Source of the DNA: Xanthomonas sp. DAR 35659
Lineage (GTDB): Bacteria; Pseudomonadota; Gammaproteobacteria; Xanthomonadales; Xanthomonadaceae
Assembly: GCF_041242975.1 (NCBI RefSeq)
Contig: NZ_CP162488.1
Span: 3,648,001-3,712,000, forward strand
DNA: 64,000 bases
Reading direction: 5' to 3'
The notes under the pieces were generated by a model. It was given only the letters and a program-made list of their open reading frames with translations. It was not told the DNA's origin and made no database searches. This document shows positions 1 through 8,100 of this stretch, in pieces. The position numbers were made by a program, and so were the translations under genes. Position 1 is the first letter of the stretch. Each line of letters starts with the position of its first letter.

Positions 1-48
1 CAGCCGATGGTGCGCAGCGACGCCGAGCAGATCCGCGTCTGGCCGTAA
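1..48 (+). CDS. C-terminal end of an unidentified protein (partial)
   Basis: The first frame is open from the window edge to a TAA at 46-48 and encodes 15 residues ending in QIRVWP. It looks like the tail of a gene whose body lies outside the window. Nothing in so few residues identifies the family, and the open frame could be chance. Confidence 0.4.
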   Translation, partial: QPMVRSDAEQIRVWP

Positions 49-182
49 TCGCCGTTCGCCACGCAGTGCATGCACGACGGCGCGGGCAACCGCGCCGTCG
101 TCGCATCTGCCTGAAGGGCACCTCGAAAACCTTGCTTTGGAAATCCGCGAGTAGGAGATCACCGGCGCGTGCCGCGTTTTCC

Positions 183-249
183 GTCGCGGCTGAAGCCGCT
201 CCTACAGGGGCGGCTCATGCATCCTGTAGGAGCGGCTTCAGCCGCGACA
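183..249. repeat. REP-type inverted pair
   Basis: Two copies of the palindromic core TGTAGGAGCGGCTTCAGCCG lie head to head (183-208 and 223-249) around a 14-base spacer. Together they could form a long hairpin. The same core recurs at 17024-17330 and 54229-54296. Such REP sequences are common between genes in xanthomonads and pseudomonads. The rest of 49-397 shows no convincing gene. Confidence 0.85.
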
Positions 250-397
250 GCACGATGAAGCGATCACGCTGCCAATGCGCCGCGGAACCGAGGGCATCGA
301 CACCAGCACCTTCCTCGTGCCGCAGCGGCACCAGCTACGCCCAGCGCAGACACAGCCAACCGGTCGAACCGGAAGACCAGCTCTCCGGCAGATGCGC

Positions 398-1060
398 TCA
401 ACGCACGATCCGCGGCCGCGGCGGCTTGCGCTTGCCGAACGGCGGCTGCCCGCGCCAGTAGCGGATCATCAGCCAGCCGAACAGCATGCCGCCCAGATGC
501 GCGAAATGCGCCACGCCCGGCTGCCAGCCGGTGAAACCCATGACCAGTTCCAGCACGCCGAACACGATCACGAAGGTGCGCGCCTTCATCGGGATCGGCG
601 GGAACAGCAGCATCACCCGCTGATTCGGGAACAGCATGCCGAACGCCAGCAGCAGGCCGAAGATGCCGCCGGAGGCGCCCAGGGTCGGATACGGCGCGCC
701 GCCGTTGCTGAGCGTCCACCAGCCGACCAGCAACTGGCACAGGCCGGCACCGGCCACGCACACCAGGTAGTAGGTCAGGAAGCGCTTGTTGCCCCAGGTC
801 AGCTCCAGCGGTCCGCCGAACATGTACAGCGCCAGCATGTTGAACAGCAGGTGGGAAAAACCGCCATGCAGGAAGCCGTAGGTCAGCAACTGCCAGGGCT
901 GGAAATTCTGCGCCGGCGAGAACGCGTCGAAGGCGCCGATCGGCCACAGCATGAACGGCATGAACGCCTCATAGCCCATCAGAAAGTCCTGCTGCAGCAG
1001 GAACAGCACGACGTTGGCGATCAGCAGCGCTTTGGTGACGGGCGGAAGTCTGGGGAACAT
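398..1060 (-). CDS. Rhomboid family intramembrane serine protease
   Basis: Encodes 220 residues from the ATG at 1060; an ATG at 1090 would add ten residues without hydrophobic character, so the shorter start is preferred. About six hydrophobic segments are visible. The rhomboid active site is complete: GASGGIFG with the nucleophile Ser130, and the catalytic His188 in the FAHLGG motif of the last helix. The family cleaves membrane proteins within the lipid bilayer; the substrate here is unknown. The basic C-terminal tail (KRKPPRPRIVR) should be cytoplasmic. It stands alone, with its 5' end facing the alkyltransferase-like gene 39 bases away on the same strand. Confidence 0.9.
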   Translation of the reverse strand: MFPRLPPVTKALLIANVVLFLLQQDFLMGYEAFMPFMLWPIGAFDAFSPAQNFQPWQLLTYGFLHGGFSHLLFNMLALYMFGGPLELTWGNKRFLTYYLVCVAGAGLCQLLVGWWTLSNGGAPYPTLGASGGIFGLLLAFGMLFPNQRVMLLFPPIPMKARTFVIVFGVLELVMGFTGWQPGVAHFAHLGGMLFGWLMIRYWRGQPPFGKRKPPRPRIVR

Positions 1061-1099
1061 GAGCGTGTCCGTGGCAACTGTCCGCATCATAGCCGCTCG

Positions 1100-1465
1100 C
1101 TATTGCGGACCCCATAACGCCGCGTCGAGGTCGCGCGCCGGCGTTGGGGCGCGCTTCACCCGTCCGCCCTGCACCGCCACGCCTTCGGCGCGCAGCCGCT
1201 GGCACTGTTCGCGGAAGCCGCGCGAGCCCTCCGGGAAGGCGATGCGGCCGTCGCTGCGCAAGACCCGGTGCCAGGGCAACGCCGGGTCCTGGTTGCCGCC
1301 GAGAATGCGCGCGACCAGCCGCGCTCGCCCCGGCAGGCCGGCCAGCATCGCCACCTCGCCGTAGCCGCGCACCTGGCCGGGCGGGATCGCACGAATCGTC
1401 GCCAGGATCCTGGCCTGCGCCGCAGCGGCGGTGTCGGCCGCCGCGGTGGGACCGCGCCCGCTCAT
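1100..1465 (-). CDS. Alkyltransferase-like (ATL) DNA repair protein, MGMT family
   Basis: A protein of 121 residues matching the C-terminal DNA-binding domain of O6-alkylguanine-DNA alkyltransferases (RAIPPGQVRGYGEVAMLAGLPG, then the active-site region). Where the transferase has PCHRV with the alkyl-accepting Cys, this protein reads PWHRV. A Trp in that position defines the ATL family, whose members bind alkylated guanine without removing the alkyl group and hand the lesion to nucleotide excision repair. The start ATG overlaps the stop of the upstream EamA gene in an ATGA, so the two are probably translationally coupled. The DNA-repair role is by family; coupling to an exporter is unexplained. 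Confidence 0.9.
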   Translation of the reverse strand: MSGRGPTAAADTAAAAQARILATIRAIPPGQVRGYGEVAMLAGLPGRARLVARILGGNQDPALPWHRVLRSDGRIAFPEGSRGFREQCQRLRAEGVAVQGGRVKRAPTPARDLDAALWGPQ

Positions 1466-2397
1466 GCCGGCGCCGCCCGCGGCGCACGCGACACCATCAG
1501 CACGCCGCCCAGCACCAGCACGGTGCCGGCGATCTGCCACGGTCCCATCGCCTCGCCGAGCAGCAGCACGCTGAGCACGATGGTCGACACAGGACCGAGC
1601 ATGCCGATCTGCGACGCCCGCCCCGAGCCGATCCGGCGCACCGCCAGCATCGTCGCCAGCACCGGCACCGCGGTGCACACGGTGCCGTTGAGCAGCGACA
1701 GCCAGTACACCGGGTGCGGCAACACCAGCGCCTGCAGCGGCCGCAGCAACAGGAATTGGGCGATGCACAGCACGCAGGCGACCAGGCTGGCGTAGGCGGT
1801 CAACCGCACCGCGCCGATCCGCGCCACCATCTGCCCGCTGCCGACCAGATACGCGGCATAGGCCAGCGCGCTGCCGAACACCAGCGCGCTGCCCCAGGCG
1901 GTGCGCGCGCCGCCGACCTGCAGGTCGTGGCCGAAGGCGAGCAGCACGCCGAGATAGCTCAGCGCCAGCGCCCACACCTGGCGGCGCTGCGGGCGGCGGC
2001 GATACGCCAGCACCCCGATCAGCAGCACCAGGGTCGGGGTCAGGTACAGGATCAGCCGTTCCAACGTGGCGGTGATGTAGGCCAGCCCCAGGAAGTCGAG
2101 GTAGCTGGCCAGGTAGTAGCCGAGCACGCCGAGCGCGCAGATCCGCCACAGATCGCCGCGCTGCAGCGGCGGCGCGCGGCGCGCCGCCCACAGCGCCATC
2201 GCCGCGAAGCACGGCAACGCCACCAGCATGCGCAGCGCCAGCAGCGTCACCGCGTCCACGCCGTAGCGGTAGCCGAGCTTGACGATGATCGCCTTGCCGG
2301 AAAACGCGATGGCGCCGCCAGCGGCGAGCAGCACGCCGCCCAGGTCGGCATGCGCCGTCGCCAGCGGCGCGGCGGCGGTGCGTTCGGACGCGCTCAT
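1462..2397 (-). CDS. EamA/DMT family transporter
   Basis: Encodes 311 residues with about ten hydrophobic segments in two similar halves, the typical layout of drug/metabolite transporters with two EamA domains. The first half begins near residue 20 (GGVLLAAGGAIAFSGKAIIVK), the second around residue 165, and the second ends in the usual LGGVLMV strand-end helix. Family members export amino acids, nucleobases or other small metabolites across the inner membrane; the substrate cannot be told from sequence. It is first in a two-gene unit with the downstream ATL gene, overlapping it by four bases. Confidence 0.88.
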   Translation of the reverse strand: MSASERTAAAPLATAHADLGGVLLAAGGAIAFSGKAIIVKLGYRYGVDAVTLLALRMLVALPCFAAMALWAARRAPPLQRGDLWRICALGVLGYYLASYLDFLGLAYITATLERLILYLTPTLVLLIGVLAYRRRPQRRQVWALALSYLGVLLAFGHDLQVGGARTAWGSALVFGSALAYAAYLVGSGQMVARIGAVRLTAYASLVACVLCIAQFLLLRPLQALVLPHPVYWLSLLNGTVCTAVPVLATMLAVRRIGSGRASQIGMLGPVSTIVLSVLLLGEAMGPWQIAGTVLVLGGVLMVSRAPRAAPA

Positions 2398-2503
2398 CGC
2401 GGAACGCCACCGAGGCGAAAACGAAAATGGACATCGTGCATGCCCACCATTCTACGGCGGGTGCGCATGGCGCCCGGCGTGCGGAACGACCGCGTCAAAC
2501 AAC

Positions 2504-2735
2504 CGCTAGCCCCTCTCCCACCGGGAGAGGGGTCGGGGTGAGGGTCGGCGCGAAAGCGACTCGCGGAGCTAGGGTGCACGAGGCTTCGCCCGTACACTCA
2601 TCCGCCCCTGCGGGGCACCTTCTCCCGTGGGGAGAAGGAACAGCCGCTAGCCCCTCTCCCGCCGGGAGAGGGGTTGGGGTGAGGGTGCGGCGCGAAGCGT
2701 CTCGCGGATCTGGACATACGAGGCTTGCGTCCCGC
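2504..2735. repeat. Two direct copies of a CCCTCTCCC/GGGAGAGG element
   Basis: Two direct copies of an approximately 90-base unit start at 2504 and 2645. Each begins with CTAGCCCCTCTCCC, forms a short hairpin with GGGAGAGG, and continues into a G-rich GGGGTGAGGGT tract and a similar tail (GGCGCGAA, CTCGCGGA, ACGAGGCTT). A further hairpin (CTTCTCCC/GGGAGAAG, 2620-2636) lies between them. The element fills most of the 505-base gap between the EamA gene and gor; I see no gene there. Confidence 0.8.
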
Positions 2736-2902
2736 TTAACCAGTCCCCCCAAGCCACCATTCTCCGTGCAAACAACATCGCCGCGCGGCGCGCAGGAGTG
2801 GCAGGCAGGCCCGAAAACGAGCGGGCGGTTGAACCGGCCTCACCGTGCCGACGTAAGACACTTTGCATGCAGGATCGCTGCAACGCCGCGCATCCCAGCG
2901 CC

Positions 2903-4261
2903 TCAGCGCATCAGCACCACTTCCTCGGCCGAGGTCGGATGGATCGCCACCGTCTCCTCCAGTTGGCGCTTGGTCACGCCCAGCTTCAGCGCCACCGCGA
3001 ATCCCTGCAGGATCTCGTCCGCGCCGTCGCCGAGCAGATGGAAGCCCACCACGCGTTCGTCGGCGCCGGCGCAGACCAGCTTGAACAGGCTGCGCTGCGG
3101 CGAATCGGCCAATGCGTGCAGCATCGGCCGGAAGTTGCTGCGGTACACCGTCACCGCCTCGCCGTAGCGTTCCCGCGCCTGCTCCTCGCCGAGCCCGACC
3201 CGGCCCAGCGGCGGATGCGAGAACACCACGCTGGGCACGTTCTCGTAGTCCAGCCGCGCCTGCGGCCGGTCGCCGAAGAGGCGGTCCATGAGCTTGCGTC
3301 CGGCGGCGATCGCCACCGGGGTCAGGCCGACCTTGCCGGCCACGTCGCCGATCGCGTACAGCCCCGGCACGTCGGTGTTCTGGTAGTCGTCCACCACGAT
3401 CTCGTGCTTGTCGCCCAGGCGCACGCCCAGTTCCTCCAGGCCGATGCCCCGGCTGTTCGGACGCCGTCCGATCGCGAAGAACACCTGGTCCACCGCCGCG
3501 GACGGCTGGCCGTCCGCGCCGACCACCTGCACGCCGTCCTCGCCGCGGCGCAGGGCGCTGGCGCGATAGCCGAAATGCAGGCGCACGCCCTGGTGGCGCA
3601 GGTTCTCGCCGAGCTGCCGCGCCAGTTCGGCGTCGAAGCGTTCCAGCAGGCGTTCGCCCTGCACGTACAGGTCCACGCGGCTACCCAGCGCCTGCAGCAG
3701 GCCGGCCAGTTCCACCGCGATGTAGCCGCCGCCGATGATCGCCACCCGCGCCGGCGCCTCGCACAGATTGAAGAAGTCGTCCGAGACCAGGCCCAGCTCG
3801 GCGCCCTCGATGGACGGACGCAGCGGGTGCGCGCCGGTGGCGATCAGCACATGGCGCGCGCTGACCCGCACGCCGTCGCCGCATTCGACGGTGTGCGCAT
3901 CCAGCAAGCGGCCGCGCTGCGGAATCAGCACCACGCCATCGGCGTCCAGGCGCCGCCGGTAGCTGCCGTGGATGTTGCCGATGTAGCCCTGGCGATGCGC
4001 CACCAGTTCCGGCCACGACAGCGCGGCCTCGGGAATCGCGAAGCCGACGCCGCGCGCCAGATCGATGCGCCCGACCAGATCGGCCGCCAGCCACATCACC
4101 TTCTTCGGCACGCAGCCGACGTTGACGCAGGTGCCGCCCAGCGCATCGGGCTCGAGGATCGCCACGCGCGCACCGAGTCCGGCGGCGCGGAACGCCGCGG
4201 CCAGGCCGCCCGAACCGCCGCCGAGCACCAGCAGGTCGTAGTCGTAGGGCGCGGCGCTCAC
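2903..4261 (-). CDS. gor: Glutathione-disulfide reductase
   Basis: Class I pyridine nucleotide-disulfide oxidoreductase of 452 residues. The FAD-binding GGGSGG is at residues 14-19, followed by the redox-active disulfide GGTCVNVGCVPKKVMW (Cys45, Cys50); the KKVMW extension is typical of glutathione reductase rather than lipoamide dehydrogenase. A NADPH-binding GGGYIAVELAG motif lies mid-protein, and the C terminus carries the dimer-interface active site HPTSAEE with the catalytic His. It keeps cytoplasmic glutathione reduced. The frame is open to an ATG at 4369, but homology begins only at YDYDLLVLGGG, so the GTG at 4261 is chosen; the true start could be a nearby GTG. Confidence 0.93.
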   Translation of the reverse strand: MSAAPYDYDLLVLGGGSGGLAAAFRAAGLGARVAILEPDALGGTCVNVGCVPKKVMWLAADLVGRIDLARGVGFAIPEAALSWPELVAHRQGYIGNIHGSYRRRLDADGVVLIPQRGRLLDAHTVECGDGVRVSARHVLIATGAHPLRPSIEGAELGLVSDDFFNLCEAPARVAIIGGGYIAVELAGLLQALGSRVDLYVQGERLLERFDAELARQLGENLRHQGVRLHFGYRASALRRGEDGVQVVGADGQPSAAVDQVFFAIGRRPNSRGIGLEELGVRLGDKHEIVVDDYQNTDVPGLYAIGDVAGKVGLTPVAIAAGRKLMDRLFGDRPQARLDYENVPSVVFSHPPLGRVGLGEEQARERYGEAVTVYRSNFRPMLHALADSPQRSLFKLVCAGADERVVGFHLLGDGADEILQGFAVALKLGVTKRQLEETVAIHPTSAEEVVLMR

Positions 4262-4505
4262 CGGCACCGCTCCCGGCCATCTCGCGTGCGATCGATCGCG
4301 GGCGGCTGCCCGCCCATCAGCTGGGCCATCGGAATGTCCTGTCGCGTGGTGACTGCAAAGGGCGAGCATGCCATGGCCGGTGGCGCGCGCCCCGTGAGGA
4401 CATCGCTGCGCGCACCGGGCTTCGGCGCCGAACGGCCACCCGCCGTCGCGGCACAGGCGGCGGCAGGCGGATGCCGGCGCCCGGCATCACCGCAGGAAGT
4501 CGCGC

Positions 4506-5798
4506 TCATCCCGCCGCGTCGGCGTGCGCATCGCGACGGCGCATCGGCTGCCAGCGCAGGTAGCTGGCCGAGCGCCACAACCATTCCGCCGGGCCGAAGC
4601 GGAAATACCGCAACCACAGCTGCGACAGCGCCACCTGCAGCGCGAACAGCGCGCACGCGAACGGGATCTGCCAGGCGCGCGGCAGGCGTTCGAAATAGCC
4701 CAGGCCGTACCCGTAGAAGAGCGTGGTGCACACCAGCGACTGCACCAGGTAGTTGCTCAACGCCATCCGCCCGGCCGGCGCCAGCCAGCGCAGCGCCGGG
4801 GTGAAGCGCAGCACCCACGCCGCATAGCCCAGGGCCATCATGCCGCTGGCCAGCGTGGCCAGCGCGAACGCCGCGCCCAGGCGCAGGTCCAGCCGCGCCG
4901 GATCCATCCACGGCTCCATCAGGAAACTCACCAGCATCAGCGCCGCGCCCACCGGCAGCACGCCCCAGCGCAGCGCCGCCAGCAGGCGCGGACGCCGCTG
5001 CGGCTGCTGCGCCAGGCCGCTGCGCACGCACCACGCGCCGAGCAGGAACATGCCGAAGATGGTCGGCGCGTTGAACACCAGCAAGCCCAGCGCATCGACC
5101 AGATCGCGCAGCCGCTGCGCGGTGGCCGCGGCGTAGCTGCCATGGCCGAACGCCTCGCGTTGCTGCTGCAGCGCCGCGGCCGCGCGTTGCGCCTGTGCGG
5201 CCATGTCCTGTCGCCATTGCACCGCGCCGTGCGGATCGGCCTGCGCCACCGAACCGATCGCGCCGCTCAACAGCGACAGCAGCGGCGAGCCGAGGTAGAC
5301 CACCAGCGCCATCCACGGCAGCCAGCGCACCGGTGCCTCGCGGAAGGCCAGCAGCATGAACGCCAGCAGCGCGTAGCTGACCAGGATGTCGCCGGACCAC
5401 AGCAGGGTCGCGTGCAGCACGCCGATCAGCAGCAGCGCCGCGCTGCGGCGCAGGAAGAAGCCGCCGAAGTCGCGCCGCACCGCGTCCGCGCGCTGCGCCA
5501 TCACCGCGAAGCCCATGCCGAACAGCAAGGCGAACAAGGTGTAGAACTTGCCCTGCACCAGCAGGTAGACCGCCGCGTCGGCGAGCCGGTCGACGCCGCG
5601 CAGCGCGGGATCCAGCCCGGTCATCGCCGCGTCGAGCGGGCCGACGAAGCCCTCGATGTTCATCAGCAGGATGCCGAGCAAGGCGAAGCCGCGCAGCACA
5701 TCCAGCGTGACGATGCGCTCGGCGGGCGCTACGGGCTGCAACACGGGAGCGGAGGAAGCCAAGGCGCGACACCGGTCGGGGGACCGGCGATTATCCAT
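4506..5798 (-). CDS. DUF418 domain-containing membrane protein
   Basis: Encodes 430 residues with roughly ten hydrophobic segments. The N-terminal motif RIVTLDVLRGFALLGILLMN is the signature of the YeiB/DUF418 family, and the C-terminal half contains the DUF418 domain (GRMALSNYLVQS, then FGPAEWLWR). These inner-membrane proteins resemble acyltransferase-3-type proteins, but their substrate is not established. The frame extends to an ATG at 5894; the ATG at 5798 is preferred because the extra residues are Arg-rich and uncharacteristic. It lies 244 bases upstream of gor on the same strand. Confidence 0.85.
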   Translation of the reverse strand: MDNRRSPDRCRALASSAPVLQPVAPAERIVTLDVLRGFALLGILLMNIEGFVGPLDAAMTGLDPALRGVDRLADAAVYLLVQGKFYTLFALLFGMGFAVMAQRADAVRRDFGGFFLRRSAALLLIGVLHATLLWSGDILVSYALLAFMLLAFREAPVRWLPWMALVVYLGSPLLSLLSGAIGSVAQADPHGAVQWRQDMAAQAQRAAAALQQQREAFGHGSYAAATAQRLRDLVDALGLLVFNAPTIFGMFLLGAWCVRSGLAQQPQRRPRLLAALRWGVLPVGAALMLVSFLMEPWMDPARLDLRLGAAFALATLASGMMALGYAAWVLRFTPALRWLAPAGRMALSNYLVQSLVCTTLFYGYGLGYFERLPRAWQIPFACALFALQVALSQLWLRYFRFGPAEWLWRSASYLRWQPMRRRDAHADAAG

Positions 5799-5967
5799 CG
5801 CCGTGGCGGATGCGCCAAAGCGCGGGCGGACCATGCGCCCTGCCACGGACCGCATCGGCGCGCGGCGCGGCCGCTGGCCGGCGGCGCCGTTCAAGCGGCG
5901 GGCGCGTCGGTGCCTGCGCCCGATCGGCGGCGGCCGATCCCGCCGCCGGGACCGGCACCGCAGTCAC

Positions 5968-6447
5968 TCAGTGGTGGTGGCCGCCGTCGCCGTGCACGTG
6001 GCCGTGCTCGATCTCCTCGGCGCTGGCCTCGCGCACGTCGACGATCTCCACGTCGAAGTGCAGATCCTTGCCGGCCATCGGATGGTTCAGATCGACGTCG
6101 ACCACGCTCATGCCGACCTTCTGCACGGTCACCGCGCGCGGGCCGAAGTTGGTCTGCAGCACCACCTGGCTGCCCGGCTGCAGCTTGGTCGCGCCGAAAT
6201 GCTTCTTCGGCACGCGCTGGGTCAGCCCTTCGCGGTAGTCGCCGTAGGCGTCCTTGGCCGCCACGTCGACGCCGAAGCTGTCGCCGGCGGCCTTGTCCAG
6301 CATGGCGTTCTCCAGGCCCGGGATGATGTTGCCGTGGCCGATCAGGATCACCAGCGGATCGCGGTCCTTGGAGCTTTCGATCGGCGCCTGGCCGGCTTCG
6401 GAAACGGTGTAGTGGAAGCGGACGACGCGGTCTTTTTCGATCTTCAT
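5968..6447 (-). CDS. slyD: FKBP-type peptidyl-prolyl isomerase, SlyD-like
   Basis: A protein of 159 residues with the SlyD architecture: an FKBP domain split by an insert-in-flap chaperone domain (about residues 70-125), and a short His-rich tail (HGHVHGDGGHHH). In enterobacteria such a tail binds nickel; here it has fewer ligands and no Cys. FKBP residues visible include GHGNIIPGLENAM and HFDVEIVDV. SlyD catalyses cis-trans isomerisation of prolyl bonds and acts as a cytoplasmic folding helper. The start at MKIEKDR (6447) fits the family better than the in-frame ATG two codons upstream. Confidence 0.93.
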   Translation of the reverse strand: MKIEKDRVVRFHYTVSEAGQAPIESSKDRDPLVILIGHGNIIPGLENAMLDKAAGDSFGVDVAAKDAYGDYREGLTQRVPKKHFGATKLQPGSQVVLQTNFGPRAVTVQKVGMSVVDVDLNHPMAGKDLHFDVEIVDVREASAEEIEHGHVHGDGGHHH

Positions 6448-6556
6448 ATGCAACTCTGCGCTATGGCTGCCGTGGCAGACGGGGTGGACGGCTTGTCGGC
6501 CGACGGGAGCGCCGCCATGATGGCGGCCATCTGAGGTCGCGCATTATCCGGGCTCC

Positions 6557-7099
6557 ATGCACAACACGCCAGTTTCACCCCGCGCGCGCCGGCTCCGGTC
6601 CTGGGCCGCCCTGACGCTCTGCGCGGCGGTGCTGGCCGCCTGCGGCCGCCAGGAAGTGCGCCCGTCGCGACCGCCGCCTGTGGCGGCGCGCAGTTGGCCG
6701 CAGGTGGCGCCGGCCGACCCGGCCGCGGCCAACGCGGTGCTGATGCGCGCGCTGGGCCTGGTCGGCACCCCCTACCGCTATGGCGGCAACACCCCGGAGT
6801 CCGGCTTCGACTGCAGCGGCCTGGTCGCCTACGTCTACCGCGACATGCTCGACCTGCGGCTGCCGCGCACCTCGCGCGAGTTGGCCGCGGTGCAGGGCCC
6901 ACGGATCGAACCGGAGCGCCTAAGCGCCGGCGATCTGGTGTTTTTCGGCAGCGCCGGCAACGTCAGTCACGTCGGCATCTACGTCGGCGAAGGCCGCTTC
7001 GTGCACGCCCCGAGCACCGGCGGCACGGTCCGCCTGGACTACCTGGACGGGGCGTACTGGCGCGACCACTACACCGGCGCAAAGCGGGTCTTGCACTGA
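6557..7099 (+). CDS. NlpC/P60 family cell-wall hydrolase, lipoprotein
   Basis: Encodes 180 residues. The N terminus has basic residues, a hydrophobic stretch and a lipobox LAAC with Cys29, so it should be anchored as a lipoprotein. The rest is one NlpC/P60 domain with catalytic Cys86 in GFDCSGLV, His138 in VSHVGIYVG and a third polar residue near His150. Family members cut the D-Glu to diaminopimelate link in peptidoglycan stem peptides. It resembles E. coli Spr (MepS) in size and layout. A second NlpC/P60 gene follows 107 bases downstream in the same direction; the two share the TPYR.GG and FDCSGLV motifs. Confidence 0.92.
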   Translation: MHNTPVSPRARRLRSWAALTLCAAVLAACGRQEVRPSRPPPVAARSWPQVAPADPAAANAVLMRALGLVGTPYRYGGNTPESGFDCSGLVAYVYRDMLDLRLPRTSRELAAVQGPRIEPERLSAGDLVFFGSAGNVSHVGIYVGEGRFVHAPSTGGTVRLDYLDGAYWRDHYTGAKRVLH

Positions 7100-7119
7100 A
7101 ATGTGGTTGCGCTCACATT
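7100..7119. promoter_or_regulatory. Putative Clp/CRP-type binding site
   Basis: The sequence AATGTGGTTGCGCTCACATT is a 20-base palindrome whose outer seven bases per side match the CRP consensus (TGTGA-N6-TCACA) except for one G in place of A. It lies just after the stop of the first NlpC gene and about 90 bases upstream of the second one, in an AT-rich stretch unlike its surroundings. In Xanthomonas the CRP homologue Clp recognises this kind of site and controls secreted enzymes. The assignment is by pattern only. Confidence 0.6.
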
Positions 7120-7206
7120 CATAATTACGAAATATTAACGTTATTTGAACTTCCTCTTGCCGTCTACAAGGCATGATCGCCCATCGTTTGAATTTGTGAT
7201 CGAAGC

Positions 7207-8013
7207 GTGACGACCGAAGCCAAGACCTCTCCAGGCAAGACCACCGTCCCCCGCCGGACCGCCTTCCGCCTCATCTGCACCGCCTCGCTCTGCCTCTCGG
7301 CCGTTCCGGCCTTCGCCCAGTCGGCCCCCACCGACGCCGTGGTTCCCGAGGCCATCGCCGCCGCTCCGGCGCCGGCAAGCAGCATTCCCACCCCGGCTGC
7401 CGCGCAGCCCGCGACCGCCAAGCCGGCCACCGCCGCCGCGCAGGCCCCGGCCCGCAGCAAGGCCGACGCCGCCGCGACCGCCACCCTCGCCGCCCTGCTG
7501 CCGCACCTGGCCGCGAACGACACCATTCCGCTGATGGACCGCTCGGCGATGTTCGCCGGCGACATCAGCCGCCTGCTGGCCAACTACGACGTCTCCCAGC
7601 CGGTGCCGCGCGAGGGCGTGGTGCCGGGCGGCGACAAGGTCCAGTCGGTGCTCAAGCGCGCCATGGCGCTGCTCGGCACGCCCTACCGCTGGGGCGGCGA
7701 GGACACCGAAGGCTTCGACTGCAGCGGCTTGGTCGGCTACGTGTTCCGCACCGCGCTGGGCATCGAGCTGCCGCGCGTGTCACGCGAGATGGCGCGCGAG
7801 GCCAATGCCGAACTGATCAAGGACCGCGACGCGCTGGCCCCGGGCGACCTGGTGTTCTTCGGCCGCAAGGGCCGGGTCGACCACGTCGGCCTGTACGTCG
7901 GCGAAGGCCGCTTCCTGCACGCGCCGAGCCGCGGCAAGGACGTGCGCGTGGACACCCTGGCGACCGGCTACTGGAGCGCCAAGTTCCTGCAGGCGCGGCG
8001 CGTGGCGATGTAA
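7207..8013 (+). CDS. NlpC/P60 family cell-wall hydrolase, secreted
   Basis: Encodes 268 residues from a GTG start. A signal peptide ends around AFA-Q (residue 38). Residues 40-90 are an Ala/Pro-rich linker, and the C-terminal 120 residues are an NlpC/P60 domain with catalytic Cys172 (FDCSGLVGYVF), His226 (VDHVGLYVG) and His238. It should cleave peptidoglycan peptides in the periplasm. The AT-rich upstream region with a Clp-like palindrome suggests its own promoter, and a strong hairpin follows at 8032-8071. It is probably a duplicate of the lipoprotein gene upstream, now with a linker in place of the lipid anchor. Confidence 0.9.
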   Translation: MTTEAKTSPGKTTVPRRTAFRLICTASLCLSAVPAFAQSAPTDAVVPEAIAAAPAPASSIPTPAAAQPATAKPATAAAQAPARSKADAAATATLAALLPHLAANDTIPLMDRSAMFAGDISRLLANYDVSQPVPREGVVPGGDKVQSVLKRAMALLGTPYRWGGEDTEGFDCSGLVGYVFRTALGIELPRVSREMAREANAELIKDRDALAPGDLVFFGRKGRVDHVGLYVGEGRFLHAPSRGKDVRVDTLATGYWSAKFLQARRVAM

Positions 8014-8031
8014 GCCGCGCGCGCCTGCCGG

Positions 8032-8071
8032 CAACGAAAAAGGCCGCTGGGAACAGCGGCCTTTTTCGTTG
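8032..8071. terminator. Bidirectional intrinsic terminator
   Basis: A near-perfect inverted repeat (CAACGAAAAAGGCCGCTG, four-base loop, complementary arm) with a T run on each strand. It ends the NlpC/P60 gene on the plus strand and could serve the converging lipoprotein gene on the minus strand. Confidence 0.9.
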
Positions 8072-8100
8072 CGGCTTCCCGCGAACGCCCGAACGCCGAA

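Noticed and set aside
66..461. 131-residue frame at the window start
   Set aside because: It reads through a REP pair and is Arg/Ser-rich; no coding signature.
1100..1465. Annotation as active O6-methylguanine methyltransferase
   Set aside because: The acceptor Cys is replaced by Trp in PWHRV and the N-terminal domain is missing.
2798..4804. 668-residue open frame antisense to gor
   Set aside because: Shadow of gor with His/Arg/Gln bias.
7145..7170. A -35/-10 promoter (TTGAAC, TACAAG) before the second NlpC gene
   Set aside because: The spacing of 14 bases is too short to support it.
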